64,000 bases of DNA from Thalassobius vesicularis (GTDB lineage Bacteria; Pseudomonadota; Alphaproteobacteria; Rhodobacterales; Rhodobacteraceae). The notes under the pieces are model-generated. The model saw nothing but the letters and a program-made list of their open reading frames with translations. It made no database searches and was not told where the DNA came from. Below are positions 7,991 to 16,169 of this stretch, in pieces. The first letter of the stretch is position 1. The number at the start of each line of letters is the position of its first letter. Both the position numbers and the translations under genes were made by a program. The stretch lies in contig NZ_SSMD01000004.1 in the NCBI RefSeq assembly GCF_004799325.1, positions 366,919 through 430,918 on the forward strand, written 5' to 3'.

Positions 7991-8400
7991 TCCCATTGTG
8001 CGCGCCAAGGCGCGCGCATGATATCTCGTCATCGTCCTGCGGCCGCTGCCTGCGGGTTTGGGGGCGCGGCCCCCCTGCGCCTTTGGCGCATTCCCCCCGG
8101 GATATTTAAGAAAAAGAAGAAGGAAGAGCGCGCCTTGTCCTTCTTCTTTTTCCAAATATCCCGGGGGTGAGGCCGCAGGCCGAGGGGGCTGGCCCCCTTT
8201 CCCTGTTCAGTCTCTGTGCGTGGTCCGGTCTTCTGGGCGAAACCAGCCAGATTCCGGGCGTTTTGGTTGCCCTTCGGGGGGCAGGCGTATAAGCGCGGGG
8301 GGAACGCGCGGGCTGGCTGTTGGGGTCGGGCCGGGAATTGCAGACAGATGAACGCATGGTTCAGCGCGTATGCGCGCTGGAGACGGAGGCTCGATTGCCG
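7991..8400. other. 410-base gap between map and the SulP gene
   Basis: No convincing coding frame is present. The first half contains repeat copy B, listed separately. The remaining 200 bases lead into the SulP gene and should hold its promoter; short frames here are out of step with codon bias and I do not call them. An in-frame ATG at 8356 could extend the SulP protein, but the added residues are not hydrophobic and do not resemble the family. Confidence 0.6.
8060..8200. repeat. Intergenic repeat copy B: long near-perfect inverted repeat with GGGATATTT and GAAAAAGAAGAAGG arms
   Basis: The core stem runs from 8093 to 8167. The left arm has CCCCCGGGATATTT then GAAAAAGAAGAAGGA; the right arm is its reverse complement apart from one mismatch and one bulged base, with a short loop around 8126-8137. 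Outside it, GGGGGC-GCCCCC and CGCC-TTT-GGCG blocks on the left are mirrored by similar blocks on the right. It looks like two head-to-head copies of one repeat unit, related in plan to copies A and C-E. It could terminate map transcription or protect its mRNA. Confidence 0.7.
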
Positions 8401-9885
8401 ATGATTTCCCTATCTTCCTATGGCCGGGAATGGACCCGCAACGTGAAAGGCGACCTGCTGTCCGGGTTGGTCGTGGCACTGGCGCTGATCCCCGAGGCGA
8501 TTGCCTTTTCGATCATCGCCGGGGTTGATCCCAAGGTCGGGCTTTATGCGTCGTTTTCCATCGCGGTGATTACGGCCATCGTGGGCGGGCGTCCGGGGAT
8601 GATCTCAGCTGCCACGGCTGCGACCGCCGTGCTTATGGTGACGCTGGTAAAAGAGCATGGGCTGCAATACCTGCTGGCCGCGACCGTTCTGGCGGGTGTG
8701 TTGCAGATCGGTGCGGGGTTGCTGCGCTTGGGCTATGTGATGCGCTTCGTGTCGCGCTCGGTCATGACGGGCTTTGTGAATGCGCTGGCGATCCTGATTT
8801 TCATGGCGCAACTGCCCGAGCTGATCGGGGTGCCGTATCTGACCTATGTGATGGTCGCGGCCGGTCTGGTGATCATCTACACCTTCCCGCTGCTGACCAA
8901 GGCGATCCCCTCGCCGCTGGTGTGTATCCTTATCCTGACTGCCGTGTCGCTGACTCTGGGGCTGGATCTGCGCACCGTGGGCGACATGGGCGAGCTGCCC
9001 GATACCCTGCCGATCTTTCTGCTGCCGGACATCCCGTTGACCTGGGAGACGCTGATGATCATCCTGCCCTACTCGGCTGCCGTGGCCGCCGTGGGCCTGC
9101 TGGAAAGCCTGATGACGCAGAACCTGGTGGATGAGCTGACGGACACGACCTCCAGCAAAAACCAGGAGTGTATCGGTCAGGGCGTGGCGAATTTCTGCAC
9201 CGGTTTCATTGGTGGTATGGCGGGCTGTGCGATGATCGGCCAGTCGATGATCAATGTGAAATCCGGCGGGCGCGGGCGCTTGTCGACCTTTGTCGCAGGC
9301 GCGGTTCTGCTGATCCTGGTGGTGTTTCTGGGCGATTACGTGGCACGCATTCCGATGGCTGCACTGGTGGCGATCATGATCATGGTCTCGGTCGGGACGT
9401 TCAGCTGGTCGTCGCTCAAGAGCCTGCGCGATCACCCGCCTTCGTCTTCGATCGTGATGGTGGCGACCGTGGTGTTCGTGGTTTTCACCCATAACCTGGC
9501 GATTGGCGTGCTGGTGGGCGTGCTGCTGTCGGGCATCTTCTTTGCCTGGAAGATCGCGCAGCTGTTCGGCGTGCGATCCGAGCTGTCGGCGGACGGGCGC
9601 GAGCGGCGCTATATCGTCGAGGGGCAGTTGTTCTTTGCTTCATCCGAGGATTTCATGAAGGCGTTCGATTTCCGCGAGGCGCTGGAGCGTGTCGTTATCG
9701 ACGTTACCCGCGCGCATATCTGGGACATTTCCTCGGTTGCGGCGCTGGACATGGCGGTGTTGAAATTCCGCCGCGAAGGGGCCGAGGTCGAGATCCTGGG
9801 CATGAACGAAGCGTCGCGCACTATCGTCGACCGGCTGGGCGAGCATGACAAACCCGGCGCGGCCGACAAGCTGCTGGCACATTGA
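8401..9885 (+). CDS. SulP-family inorganic anion transporter with STAS domain
   Basis: 494-residue membrane transporter of the SulP/SLC26 family (sulfate, bicarbonate or other anions). About ten to twelve hydrophobic segments follow the opening [20 protein letters not shown], which is the family's characteristic first helix, and [14 protein letters not shown] is the substrate-site region around residue 65. The last 100 residues form a cytosolic STAS domain with [19 protein letters not shown]. The start at ATG 8401 follows GGAGG; upstream methionines are possible. A tandem universal stress protein gene follows by only 10 bases, a pairing that suggests joint regulation. Substrate cannot be read from sequence. 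Confidence 0.9.
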   Translation: MISLSSYGREWTRNVKGDLLSGLVVALALIPEAIAFSIIAGVDPKVGLYASFSIAVITAIVGGRPGMISAATAATAVLMVTLVKEHGLQYLLAATVLAGVLQIGAGLLRLGYVMRFVSRSVMTGFVNALAILIFMAQLPELIGVPYLTYVMVAAGLVIIYTFPLLTKAIPSPLVCILILTAVSLTLGLDLRTVGDMGELPDTLPIFLLPDIPLTWETLMIILPYSAAVAAVGLLESLMTQNLVDELTDTTSSKNQECIGQGVANFCTGFIGGMAGCAMIGQSMINVKSGGRGRLSTFVAGAVLLILVVFLGDYVARIPMAALVAIMIMVSVGTFSWSSLKSLRDHPPSSSIVMVATVVFVVFTHNLAIGVLVGVLLSGIFFAWKIAQLFGVRSELSADGRERRYIVEGQLFFASSEDFMKAFDFREALERVVIDVTRAHIWDISSVAALDMAVLKFRREGAEVEILGMNEASRTIVDRLGEHDKPGAADKLLAH

Positions 9886-9895
9886 GGAGGCGGAC

Positions 9896-10747
9896 ATGAC
9901 TGGCAAAATCATCGCATTGGTGGATGGCTCGATCTATTCCGAGAGCGTGTGCCACCACGTCGCCTGGATCGCCGGGCGGACGCAGGCCCCGGTCGAATTG
10001 TTCCATGTGCTGGGTCGGCGCGAGGGCGGCTCGGGCGATCTGAGCGGCAACCTGCGGCTGGGTGCGCGGACCAAGATCATGTCCGAACTGGCCGAGCTGG
10101 ACGCCCAACGCGCCAAGCTGGCGCAAGCGCAGGGGCGCGCCATTCTGGACGACGCCAAGGCGATCATCGAGGGCGACGGCGTGGCCGAAGTGGCCCTACG
10201 CCTGCGCAACGGCGACATCGTCGAGACGGTAGCCGAGCAAGAGGCCGACGCCTCGATGGTGGTGATCGGTAAACGTGGCGAGGCTGCGGATTTCGCCAAG
10301 ATGCACCTTGGCTCGAACCTAGAGCGGATCGTGCGCGCGGTGAAGGCGCCGGTGTTTGTCGCCAGCCGGGCCTTCAAGCCGATCGAGCGGGTGCTGATCG
10401 CCTATGACGGCGGGGTGTCCGCGATGAAGGCGGTGGATTACGTCGCTCGCAACGCGCTGTTCGCCGGGATGGACTGCACGCTGGTGACGGTGGGCACGCC
10501 CTCGGACGCGGTGAAGCGCGGTCTGGAGGATGCACGCGCCACGCTGGCAGCGGGTGGTCACAAGGCGGCGGTCGAGGTTGTGCAGGGCGCGCCTGAAACG
10601 GCGCTGGGCGAGTTGGTCGAGGGCAAGGGTTATGACCTGCTGGTGATGGGCGCCTATGGGCATTCACGGATTCGCGCGATGATCATCGGCTCGACCACAA
10701 CGCAGATGATCCGCACCTGCAAGGTACCGGTGGTGTTGGTCAAGTAG
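9896..10747 (+). CDS. Universal stress protein with two tandem Usp domains
   Basis: 283-residue cytosolic protein built of two UspA domains. The first begins KIIALVDGSIYSES and carries GKRGEAADFAKMHLGSN; the second begins RVLIAYDGGVSAMKA around residue 165 and carries GAYGHSRIRAMIIGSTT. Both have the G-x2-G-x9-G-S/T nucleotide-binding motif, so both domains could bind ATP. The gene follows the SulP transporter with a good GAGGAGG site and 10-base spacing, so it is probably translated from the same mRNA. Repeat copy C lies immediately downstream. Confidence 0.92.
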   Translation: MTGKIIALVDGSIYSESVCHHVAWIAGRTQAPVELFHVLGRREGGSGDLSGNLRLGARTKIMSELAELDAQRAKLAQAQGRAILDDAKAIIEGDGVAEVALRLRNGDIVETVAEQEADASMVVIGKRGEAADFAKMHLGSNLERIVRAVKAPVFVASRAFKPIERVLIAYDGGVSAMKAVDYVARNALFAGMDCTLVTVGTPSDAVKRGLEDARATLAAGGHKAAVEVVQGAPETALGELVEGKGYDLLVMGAYGHSRIRAMIIGSTTTQMIRTCKVPVVLVK

Positions 10748-10755
10748 GGCGGGGC

Positions 10756-10835
10756 AAAATTCCGCTACGGAATTTTGATCGGAAAATTTGAAATTTTCCG
10801 CGCCTCCGGCGGGAGTATTTTGCGTCAGAAAGAAA
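10756..10835. repeat. Intergenic repeat copy C: two hairpins plus GCCTCCGGCGGGAGTATTT tail
   Basis: Stem I pairs AAAATTCCG (10756-10764) with CGGAATTTT (10768-10776) around a 3-base loop. Stem II pairs CGGAAAATTT (10780-10789) with AAATTTTCCG (10791-10800) around one base. The constant tail GCCTCCGGCGGGAGTATTT and GTCAGAAAGAAAC follow. It separates the convergent ends of the universal stress protein gene and rsmD and could act as a two-way terminator. Confidence 0.8.
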
Positions 10836-10841
10836 CCAGGG

Positions 10842-11399
10842 TCAGGTTTCCAGGATGGAAATCGTGGTGTCCCCGTATTGGCGCGCTTCCAGCAGGGTCA
10901 GGGCGTCGGGCGGGGTGATGGGGGCGCTGTCCTCCCACACGATCAGGGCGCTTTCGGCGATCCAGCCTTGGGTCAGGGCGGTTTGCATCGCGACCTCGCC
11001 CAGGCCCTTGGCATAGGGTGGGTCGAGAAAGATCAGGTCATAGGGCGCGTCGGGATTGGCGGGCAGTTTGCGGGCGTCGCGGCGGATGATTTTCGTTTGC
11101 GCCTGTGCGTTGCAGATGCGGATGTTCTCTCGGATCAATGTGTTGGATTTGTTGCCATCGTCGACAAAGGTGACGTGGTCGGCGCCGCGTGACAGCGCCT
11201 CGAGCCCCAATGCGCCGGTGCCGGCGAACAGGTCCAGCACGCGGGCGCCCTCGATCGGGGCGCCGAAGCGGCCGCCCGCCAGCATGTTGAACAGGCTTTC
11301 GCGGGTGCGGTCGGTGGTGGGGCGCAGGTGTGCGCCTGGGTCACCCTTGCCGACGGCGGCCAGTGCGCGGCCCTTGAAGGCGCCAGCGACGATCCTCAT
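10842..11399 (-). CDS. rsmD: 16S rRNA (guanine(966)-N2)-methyltransferase RsmD
   Basis: 185-residue Rossmann-fold methyltransferase that modifies G966 of 16S rRNA. MRIVAGAFKGR and the RPTTDRTRESLFNML segment are the RsmD signature. VLDLFAGTGALGLEALSRGA near residue 53 is the SAM-binding motif I, and LIFLDPPY near residue 125 is the catalytic motif IV for N-methylation of guanine. Length is normal. Its ATG overlaps the stop of the upstream oxidoreductase gene by four bases, implying translational coupling. Repeat copy C abuts its 3' end. Confidence 0.95.
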   Translation of the reverse strand: MRIVAGAFKGRALAAVGKGDPGAHLRPTTDRTRESLFNMLAGGRFGAPIEGARVLDLFAGTGALGLEALSRGADHVTFVDDGNKSNTLIRENIRICNAQAQTKIIRRDARKLPANPDAPYDLIFLDPPYAKGLGEVAMQTALTQGWIAESALIVWEDSAPITPPDALTLLEARQYGDTTISILET

Positions 11400-12604
11400 T
11401 TCAGCAGCGCCTTCAGGTCGGTTTCGGGGCTTGCGATTGCCAGTGGGTCGGGGGATTTGCTGCCGTCAATCAGGCGTTTGCCTATCATGTAGGCGCGGGC
11501 GTCATTGGCGGCGTCCACGGCCAGCAGCGTGTCGCCCCGGTAGTACCAGAAGGACATCGCGCCGGGTTTGTCGCCGGGGCGGCTGATCACGCGGTCATAG
11601 CCGGTGTTCAGCCCGGCGATCTGCAGTTTCACGTCGTATTGATCTGACCAGAACCACGGCTGCGGGACATAGGTTTTACCTGCCCCCAGCACGTTTTCAG
11701 CCACGCATTCGGCCTGGTCGATGGCGTTGGGGACGGATTCCAGCCGGATGCGCCCGTCGCGGTAGGGGAACGAAGCGCAGTCGCCTGCCGCCCAGATCGA
11801 GGGGTCGCTGGTGCGGCCCTGGGTGTCGGTCTTGATGCCGTTGTCCAGCTCCAGCCCGGCGGCTTCGGCCAGGGCGGTGGCGGGGGTGATGCCGACGCCG
11901 ACGATCACGAAATCCACCTGCAGCGAGGTGCCGTCCGACAGCTCGGCCCCGGTGACGCGGGTGTCGCCGGTCAGGCGGGTCAGGCCGGTGCCTTCGCGGA
12001 TCTCGACGCCGTGGGATTGGTGCAACTGGCGGAAATAGTCGCTGGTTTCGGGGCTGGCGACGCGTTGCAGGATACGCTCGGACATTTCCACCAGCGTGAC
12101 GTGCAGACCCTTCGCGGCAGCGACGGCAGCGGCCTCAAGCCCGATATAGCCGCCGCCCACGATCAGCACCCGCGCGCCGGGGCGGAACTCGGGGGCCATG
12201 GCGTCGACGTCCTCCAGCCCGCGCACGACGTGGACGCCGTCCAGCGCGCCTCCGATCGCATGCGGCAGGCGGCGCGGGACCGAGCCGGTCGCCAGGATCA
12301 GCGCGTCATACGCGATCTGCTGACCGCCCGCGATCACCACCTTGTCGGCGCGGTCGATCGCATCGGCGCGGCAGTTCAGGCGCAGGTCGATGCTGTTCTC
12401 GGCGTAAAAGGACAGGGGGCGCAGGTACAGCCGCTCCAGCTCCATCTCGCCCAGCAGGTATTTCTTGGACAGCGGCGGGCGCTGGTAGGGCGGGGCCGAT
12501 TCCTCGCCGATCAGGGTGATCGAGCCGTCAAATCCCAATGCGCGCAGCTTGGCAACGGCCGAGGCTCCGGCCTGTCCGGCCCCTATGACAACGATCTTTT
12601 GCAT
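11396..12604 (-). CDS. NAD(P)/FAD-dependent oxidoreductase, ferredoxin/rubredoxin reductase type
   Basis: 402-residue flavoprotein similar to putidaredoxin and rhodocoxin reductases, which pass electrons from NADH to a ferredoxin. The FAD-binding GxGxxG is in VVIGAGQAGASAV at the N-terminus, PPYQRPPLSKKYLLGE is the family signature around residue 40, a second dinucleotide fold LIVGGGYIGLEAA lies near residue 145, and WAAGDCASFP near 270 closes the FAD site. A C-terminal reductase domain follows. No partner ferredoxin or P450 is adjacent. Of two tandem ATGs (12607, 12604) the second is better spaced from AAGGA; an upstream ATG at 12625 is also possible. Confidence 0.88.
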   Translation of the reverse strand: MQKIVVIGAGQAGASAVAKLRALGFDGSITLIGEESAPPYQRPPLSKKYLLGEMELERLYLRPLSFYAENSIDLRLNCRADAIDRADKVVIAGGQQIAYDALILATGSVPRRLPHAIGGALDGVHVVRGLEDVDAMAPEFRPGARVLIVGGGYIGLEAAAVAAAKGLHVTLVEMSERILQRVASPETSDYFRQLHQSHGVEIREGTGLTRLTGDTRVTGAELSDGTSLQVDFVIVGVGITPATALAEAAGLELDNGIKTDTQGRTSDPSIWAAGDCASFPYRDGRIRLESVPNAIDQAECVAENVLGAGKTYVPQPWFWSDQYDVKLQIAGLNTGYDRVISRPGDKPGAMSFWYYRGDTLLAVDAANDARAYMIGKRLIDGSKSPDPLAIASPETDLKALLK

Positions 12605-12693
12605 CATTCGTTCCTTCGTGTTCATTGCCTCTGGTCCGCCATGGGCCGCACCCTATATCCTGCCGGACAGGGAACGCAATGAAGGACACCCCA

Positions 12694-13179
12694 ATGACAA
12701 TTGCCGTCGGAGACCGCCTGCCAGAAGCCAACTTTCTGGTGATGACTGACCAAGGCCCCGCGACCGTATCGCTGGCCGAAAAGACCAAGGGCCGCAAGGT
12801 CGTGATCTTTGCCGTGCCGGGGGCGTTTTCGACCACCTGCCACGTCGCACACATGCCCAGCTTCATCCGCACCAAGGATCAGTTCGCGGCCAAGGGCGTG
12901 GACGAGATCATCTGCGTGGCCGTTAACGACCCCTTCGTGATGAAGATGTGGGCCGAGGCGACCGGCGCGGACAAGGCCGGGATCACCTGCCTGTCGGATG
13001 CCGATGGCAGCTATGCCAAGGCGCTTGGCCAGGTGATGGAAGCGCCCGTGGTGGGCTTTTACGGGCGTTCCAAGCGCTACGCGATGCTGGTCGAGGATGG
13101 GGTGGTGACGGTGTTCCATCCTGAAACAACGCGCGGCTGCGAGATTTCCAGCGGCGAAGCACTGCTGGACGATATGTGA
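12694..13179 (+). CDS. Peroxiredoxin, Prx5-like (AhpC/TSA redoxin)
   Basis: 161-residue peroxiredoxin of the Prx5 group that reduces hydrogen and alkyl peroxides. The peroxidatic cysteine is in PGAFSTTCHVAHMPSF near residue 48, a close variant of the family's PGAFTPTCS motif, with the catalytic arginine expected in GRSKRYAML near residue 124. It is a typical full-length family member starting MTIAVGDRLPEANF. ATG 12694 has AAGGA six bases upstream; ATG 12679 is an alternative five codons longer. It is divergent from the FAD oxidoreductase gene. Repeat copy D and a hairpin terminator follow. Confidence 0.9.
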   Translation: MTIAVGDRLPEANFLVMTDQGPATVSLAEKTKGRKVVIFAVPGAFSTTCHVAHMPSFIRTKDQFAAKGVDEIICVAVNDPFVMKMWAEATGADKAGITCLSDADGSYAKALGQVMEAPVVGFYGRSKRYAMLVEDGVVTVFHPETTRGCEISSGEALLDDM

Positions 13180-13193
13180 CATCGTCCAGGGGG

Positions 13194-13274
13194 AAAATTC
13201 CGGCACGGAATTTTGATCGGAAAATTTGAAATTTTCCGAGCCTCCGGCGGGAGTATTTCTTGTCAGAAAGAAAC
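13194..13274. repeat. Intergenic repeat copy D: two hairpins plus GCCTCCGGCGGGAGTATTT tail
   Basis: Near-identical to copy C in the same orientation. Stem I is AAAATTCCG (13194-13202) with CGGAATTTT (13206-13214), loop GCA instead of CTA; stem II and the tail are identical except for one to four bases around the TATTT-GTCAGAAAGAAAC junction. It lies between the convergent ends of the peroxiredoxin gene and the pterin dehydratase gene. Confidence 0.8.
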
Positions 13275-13278
13275 AGGG

Positions 13279-13308
13279 GGCCGCGCCGGGTTTGGGGCGG
13301 CCTTTTTT
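13279..13308 (+). terminator. Hairpin terminator for the peroxiredoxin gene
   Basis: GGCCGC (13279-13284) pairs with GCGGCC (13297-13302), followed by six T residues. It lies after repeat copy D and just before the convergent pterin dehydratase stop. Confidence 0.6.
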
Positions 13309-13315
13309 CGTCTGG

Positions 13316-13609
13316 CTAGGTTAGTTGATCCAGCTTGCGGGCCAGTTTTACGTCCTGGGCGCTGAGGCCGCCCACGTCATGGGTGGTCAGCGTCACGGTG
13401 ACCCGGTTCCAGGCGTTGGTCCAATCCGGGTGGTGGTTCCACTTTTCCGCCCACAGGGCTGCGCGGGTCATGAAGGCGAAGGCTTCGGGGAAGTCGGTGA
13501 ATTCGTAGGTTTTGATGATCGCGTCGCGCCCGTCCAGCAGGCGCCAGCCGTTGGCCAGCAGTGGCTCCAGCATGGTTTTGCGACCTGTGTCGCTCAGTCG
13601 TTCGGTCAT
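13316..13609 (-). CDS. phhB: 4a-hydroxytetrahydrobiopterin dehydratase (pterin-4-alpha-carbinolamine dehydratase)
   Basis: 97-residue PCD/DCoH-family enzyme that dehydrates the carbinolamine formed when pterin-dependent phenylalanine hydroxylase turns over. The active-site block [20 protein letters not shown] contains the H-H-P-x-W signature, followed by [13 protein letters not shown]. Length is normal. Its ATG overlaps the stop of the FemAB-like gene by four bases, so it is the last gene of a four-gene operon starting with RidA. No phenylalanine hydroxylase gene is in the window, so a role in a wider pterin or molybdopterin context remains possible. Confidence 0.92.
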   Translation of the reverse strand: MTERLSDTGRKTMLEPLLANGWRLLDGRDAIIKTYEFTDFPEAFAFMTRAALWAEKWNHHPDWTNAWNRVTVTLTTHDVGGLSAQDVKLARKLDQLT

Positions 13610-14793
13610 TCCTTGTCCTCCGCTTTGGCTTTGCGGAACGGGCCGTAGTCGGTCAGGATTTCGATATCCTCGGCCACGGCGGCGCGTTCCTGCGCCAGAA
13701 AATCCTGCACGGCGCGGGCGAAGCCGGGGTCGGCCACCCAATGCAGCGAGTGGGTCGTCACCGGCAGGTATCCCCGCGCCAGTTTGTGTTCGCCTTGTGC
13801 GCCGGCCTCGATCTTGGTCAGGCCCTGCGCGATGGCAGTTTCGATGGCCTGATAATAGCACGCTTCGAAATGCAGGCACGGGTGATCCTCGGTGCAGCCC
13901 CAGTACCTGCCATATAACGTGTCCGCGCCGATAAAGTTCATCGCGCCGGCCACGGGTTGGCCGTTCCGTTCCGCCAGGATCAGCAGTACGTCGTCGCGCA
14001 TCGTGTCGTGGACCTGATCGAAGAACGCGCGTGTCAGGTAGGGTTGGCCCCATTTGCGCGCGCCGGTGTCCTGGTAGAAGGTCCAGAATGCATCCCAGTG
14101 ATGCGGTTCGATCTGGTCCCCGGTCAGCTGCCGGATCGTGCCGCCGAACGCCTGCGCCGTGGTGCGTTCCTTGCGGATGGTCTTGCGCTTGCGCGAGGAG
14201 AGGTCGGCCAGGAAATCGTCGAAGCCCGCGTAGCCCCGGTTGAGCCAGTGGAACTGTTGCCCGGTGCGGTGCATCAGGCCCATCGCCTCGCCCGCGGCGA
14301 CCTCGGCTTCGGTGCAGAACGTGGCGTGGACCGAGGAGACCCGGTTCTGCTCGGCCAGTTGCGTGGCGCCCTGGATCAGCGCGTGCATGCCCTGCACCTC
14401 GTGCCCCGGCAGGGTCAGAAAGCGCCGCCCTGTGACCGGCGTGAACGGCACCGCGATCTGTAGCTTGGGGTAATAGCGCCCGCCCGCGCGTTCATACGCG
14501 TTGGCCCAGGAGTGGTCGAACACGTATTCGCCCTGGCTGTGGGATTTGCCGTACATCGGCGCGCAGGCGATCAGCTGCCTACCCGCATAGGCCGCCAGAT
14601 AGCGCGGCTGCCAGCCAGTGCCCGGCCCGACGGAGCCGCTCTGCTCGATCGCGCTCAGGAAGCGGTGGGTGGTGAACGGATCGGTCGCACGACCCGAGCC
14701 CGCCCGCGCGCAGGCATCCCATGCGCCCGCGTCGATCTGGGTCAGGCTGCCCAGCACCTGAATTTCGATGGTCTGTCCGTCCATGTCACCCAT
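13606..14793 (-). CDS. GNAT/FemAB-like protein, DUF482 family
   Basis: 395-residue protein of the DUF482 (peptidogalycan biosynthesis/GNAT-like) family. Diagnostic segments are [30 protein letters not shown] region around residues 90 to 115, [12 protein letters not shown] around 205, [15 protein letters not shown] around 250, and [12 protein letters not shown] followed by [10 protein letters not shown] around 300. The family resembles aminoacyl-transferring FemAB enzymes, but its substrate is unknown. It lies 39 bases after the glycerophosphodiesterase gene and overlaps the pterin dehydratase gene by four bases. A second ATG nine bases in is an alternative start. Confidence 0.88.
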   Translation of the reverse strand: MGDMDGQTIEIQVLGSLTQIDAGAWDACARAGSGRATDPFTTHRFLSAIEQSGSVGPGTGWQPRYLAAYAGRQLIACAPMYGKSHSQGEYVFDHSWANAYERAGGRYYPKLQIAVPFTPVTGRRFLTLPGHEVQGMHALIQGATQLAEQNRVSSVHATFCTEAEVAAGEAMGLMHRTGQQFHWLNRGYAGFDDFLADLSSRKRKTIRKERTTAQAFGGTIRQLTGDQIEPHHWDAFWTFYQDTGARKWGQPYLTRAFFDQVHDTMRDDVLLILAERNGQPVAGAMNFIGADTLYGRYWGCTEDHPCLHFEACYYQAIETAIAQGLTKIEAGAQGEHKLARGYLPVTTHSLHWVADPGFARAVQDFLAQERAAVAEDIEILTDYGPFRKAKAEDKE

Positions 14794-14832
14794 TCCCTCG
14801 CCCCTCAGTATCTGGGGCCGTGGGGGCCGCGA

Positions 14833-15597
14833 TCAAGCGGGGATCGCGGCGGCGTAACCCTCGAACGTGACATTCTGGGCGACCTCGCGCGCCTTTGCCT
14901 CGGCTTGGGGCGAGCGGATGGTCCAGCACAGCACCGCTGCGCCGCGCCGTTTCAGATCGGCCACGCGGGGGCGCTCCAGATCGGCGGCTTCGTGGCTGAT
15001 GAAACACGATCCAGTCGAGTCGTAATCCGGGATCTCGCGCAGCTTGTCGCGGGTGCGGGCGGGCAGCAGTTGCCAATCCTGCTGCGTGTAGGCGCTGGTG
15101 GTCAGGCCGCGCGGGATGTCCGGGGCCAGAATTGCCATTTGCAGGACCGAGTTCGGGTTGAACGACATGAAGGCCAGCGGCCCGTCGTAGCCCTGCGCCG
15201 CCTCGGCCGCGGCACGTTCCAGCTGGCCGACATTGGCCCCCATCGCGCCGTCCTGATCCTTGATCTCGACCAGCAGGGGCACGCGGCCCGCGACCATCTC
15301 CAGCACCTGCGCAAAGGTCGGGATCGTGTCATTGCCACCGGTCAGGGTGATCTGGCCCAACTCGGCAGCGGTTTTGCCCCGGATCGGACCGGGCTGGCCG
15401 GTCAGCCGCTTCAGGTCATAATCGTGGAACACCATCGCCTGCCCGTCCGCGGACAGTTGCAGGTCGATCTCGATCCCATAGCCCGCCTCGACCGCCGCGC
15501 GGATCGCAGCGGGCGAGTTTTCGACCCGTCCCGCCGCCTTGTCATGATAGGCGCGATGGGCGATTGGGGCGGTCAGAAAGCTGGCGGGCAGGCTCAT
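14833..15597 (-). CDS. Glycerophosphodiester phosphodiesterase family protein
   Basis: 254-residue GDPD-family TIM barrel that hydrolyses glycerophosphodiesters to an alcohol and glycerol-3-phosphate. The catalytic pattern is present: IAHRAYHDKAAGRVENS (variant of HRG...PENS) near residue 12, then GIEIDLQLSADGQAMVFHD with the metal-binding E-x-D and the general-acid histidine around residues 41 to 59, and VEIKDQDG near 110. The usual HRG glycine is alanine here (HRA), which is common in alphaproteobacterial homologues. There is no signal peptide, so it is probably cytosolic. It overlaps the upstream RidA gene by four bases. Confidence 0.9.
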   Translation of the reverse strand: MSLPASFLTAPIAHRAYHDKAAGRVENSPAAIRAAVEAGYGIEIDLQLSADGQAMVFHDYDLKRLTGQPGPIRGKTAAELGQITLTGGNDTIPTFAQVLEMVAGRVPLLVEIKDQDGAMGANVGQLERAAAEAAQGYDGPLAFMSFNPNSVLQMAILAPDIPRGLTTSAYTQQDWQLLPARTRDKLREIPDYDSTGSCFISHEAADLERPRVADLKRRGAAVLCWTIRSPQAEAKAREVAQNVTFEGYAAAIPA

Positions 15598-16055
15598 TTG
15601 ATCTGGAAAATCGCTTCGATTTCGACGGCGACGCCCAGCGGCAATGCCGCCGCCGACACGGCCGAGCGCGCATGACGACCCGCATCCCCAAGCGCCGCGA
15701 CCAGGAAATCCGACGCGCCGTTGATGACCTTGGGCTGCTCGACATAATCGGGGGTCGAGTTGACGAAGCCCACCAGTTTCACCACGCGAACCAGCCGGTC
15801 AATGTCGCCGCCGCAGGCTGCCTTCAGTTGGGCCAGCAGGCTGATCGCGCAGCGTTTCGCCGCCTCGGCGCCCTGTTCCGTGGTCATGTCCGCGCCGACC
15901 TTGCCCTTGATGAAGCCGTCAGCATTCGCGGACACCTGCCCGGACACGTAGACCATGTCGCCCACGATCACGTACGGCACATAGTTGGCAGCCGGGGCAG
16001 GGGCGTCGGGCAGGGTGACGCCCAGCTCGGCCAGGCGGGATTCGATGGTGCTCAT
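15594..16055 (-). CDS. RidA-family (YjgF/YER057c/UK114) protein
   Basis: 153-residue protein of the longer RidA subgroup with the DUF1028-like pattern ESRLAELGVTLP at the N-terminus. RidA enzymes hydrolyse reactive enamine/imine intermediates made by PLP enzymes. VYVSGQVS lies near residue 35 and VVKLVGFVNSTPDYVEQPKVING near 90; the substrate arginine expected near the C-terminus lies in GRHARSAVSAAALPLGVAVEIEA. It is the first gene of the operon leading to glycerophosphodiesterase, FemAB-like and pterin dehydratase. The 88 bases between this start and the type I secretion terminator should contain the promoter. Confidence 0.9.
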   Translation of the reverse strand: MSTIESRLAELGVTLPDAPAPAANYVPYVIVGDMVYVSGQVSANADGFIKGKVGADMTTEQGAEAAKRCAISLLAQLKAACGGDIDRLVRVVKLVGFVNSTPDYVEQPKVINGASDFLVAALGDAGRHARSAVSAAALPLGVAVEIEAIFQIK

Positions 16056-16143
16056 GTCGGTGGTCCTTCCGGTTGGTTTTGCGCGCAGGCTAGCGGGGTG
16101 GCGCGCGCTTGCAAACCCCGTGTGGTTCCGGTCGGTGATACGA

Positions 16144-16167
16144 AAACGGCGCCCGAAGGCGCCGTTT
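16144..16167 (-). terminator. Hairpin terminator after the type I secretion operon
   Basis: A perfect 10-base stem, AAACGGCGCC with GGCGCCGTTT, with a 4-base CGAA loop. It starts three bases after the stop codon of the HlyD gene (stop 16172-16170) and is followed on the minus strand by TTCG. Confidence 0.75.
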
Positions 16168-16169
16168 CG

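Noticed and set aside
13610..14053. Longer version of the pterin dehydratase gene
   Set aside because: The extension is antisense-like and overlaps the FemAB-like gene; the short version has exact family length and an ATGA overlap.
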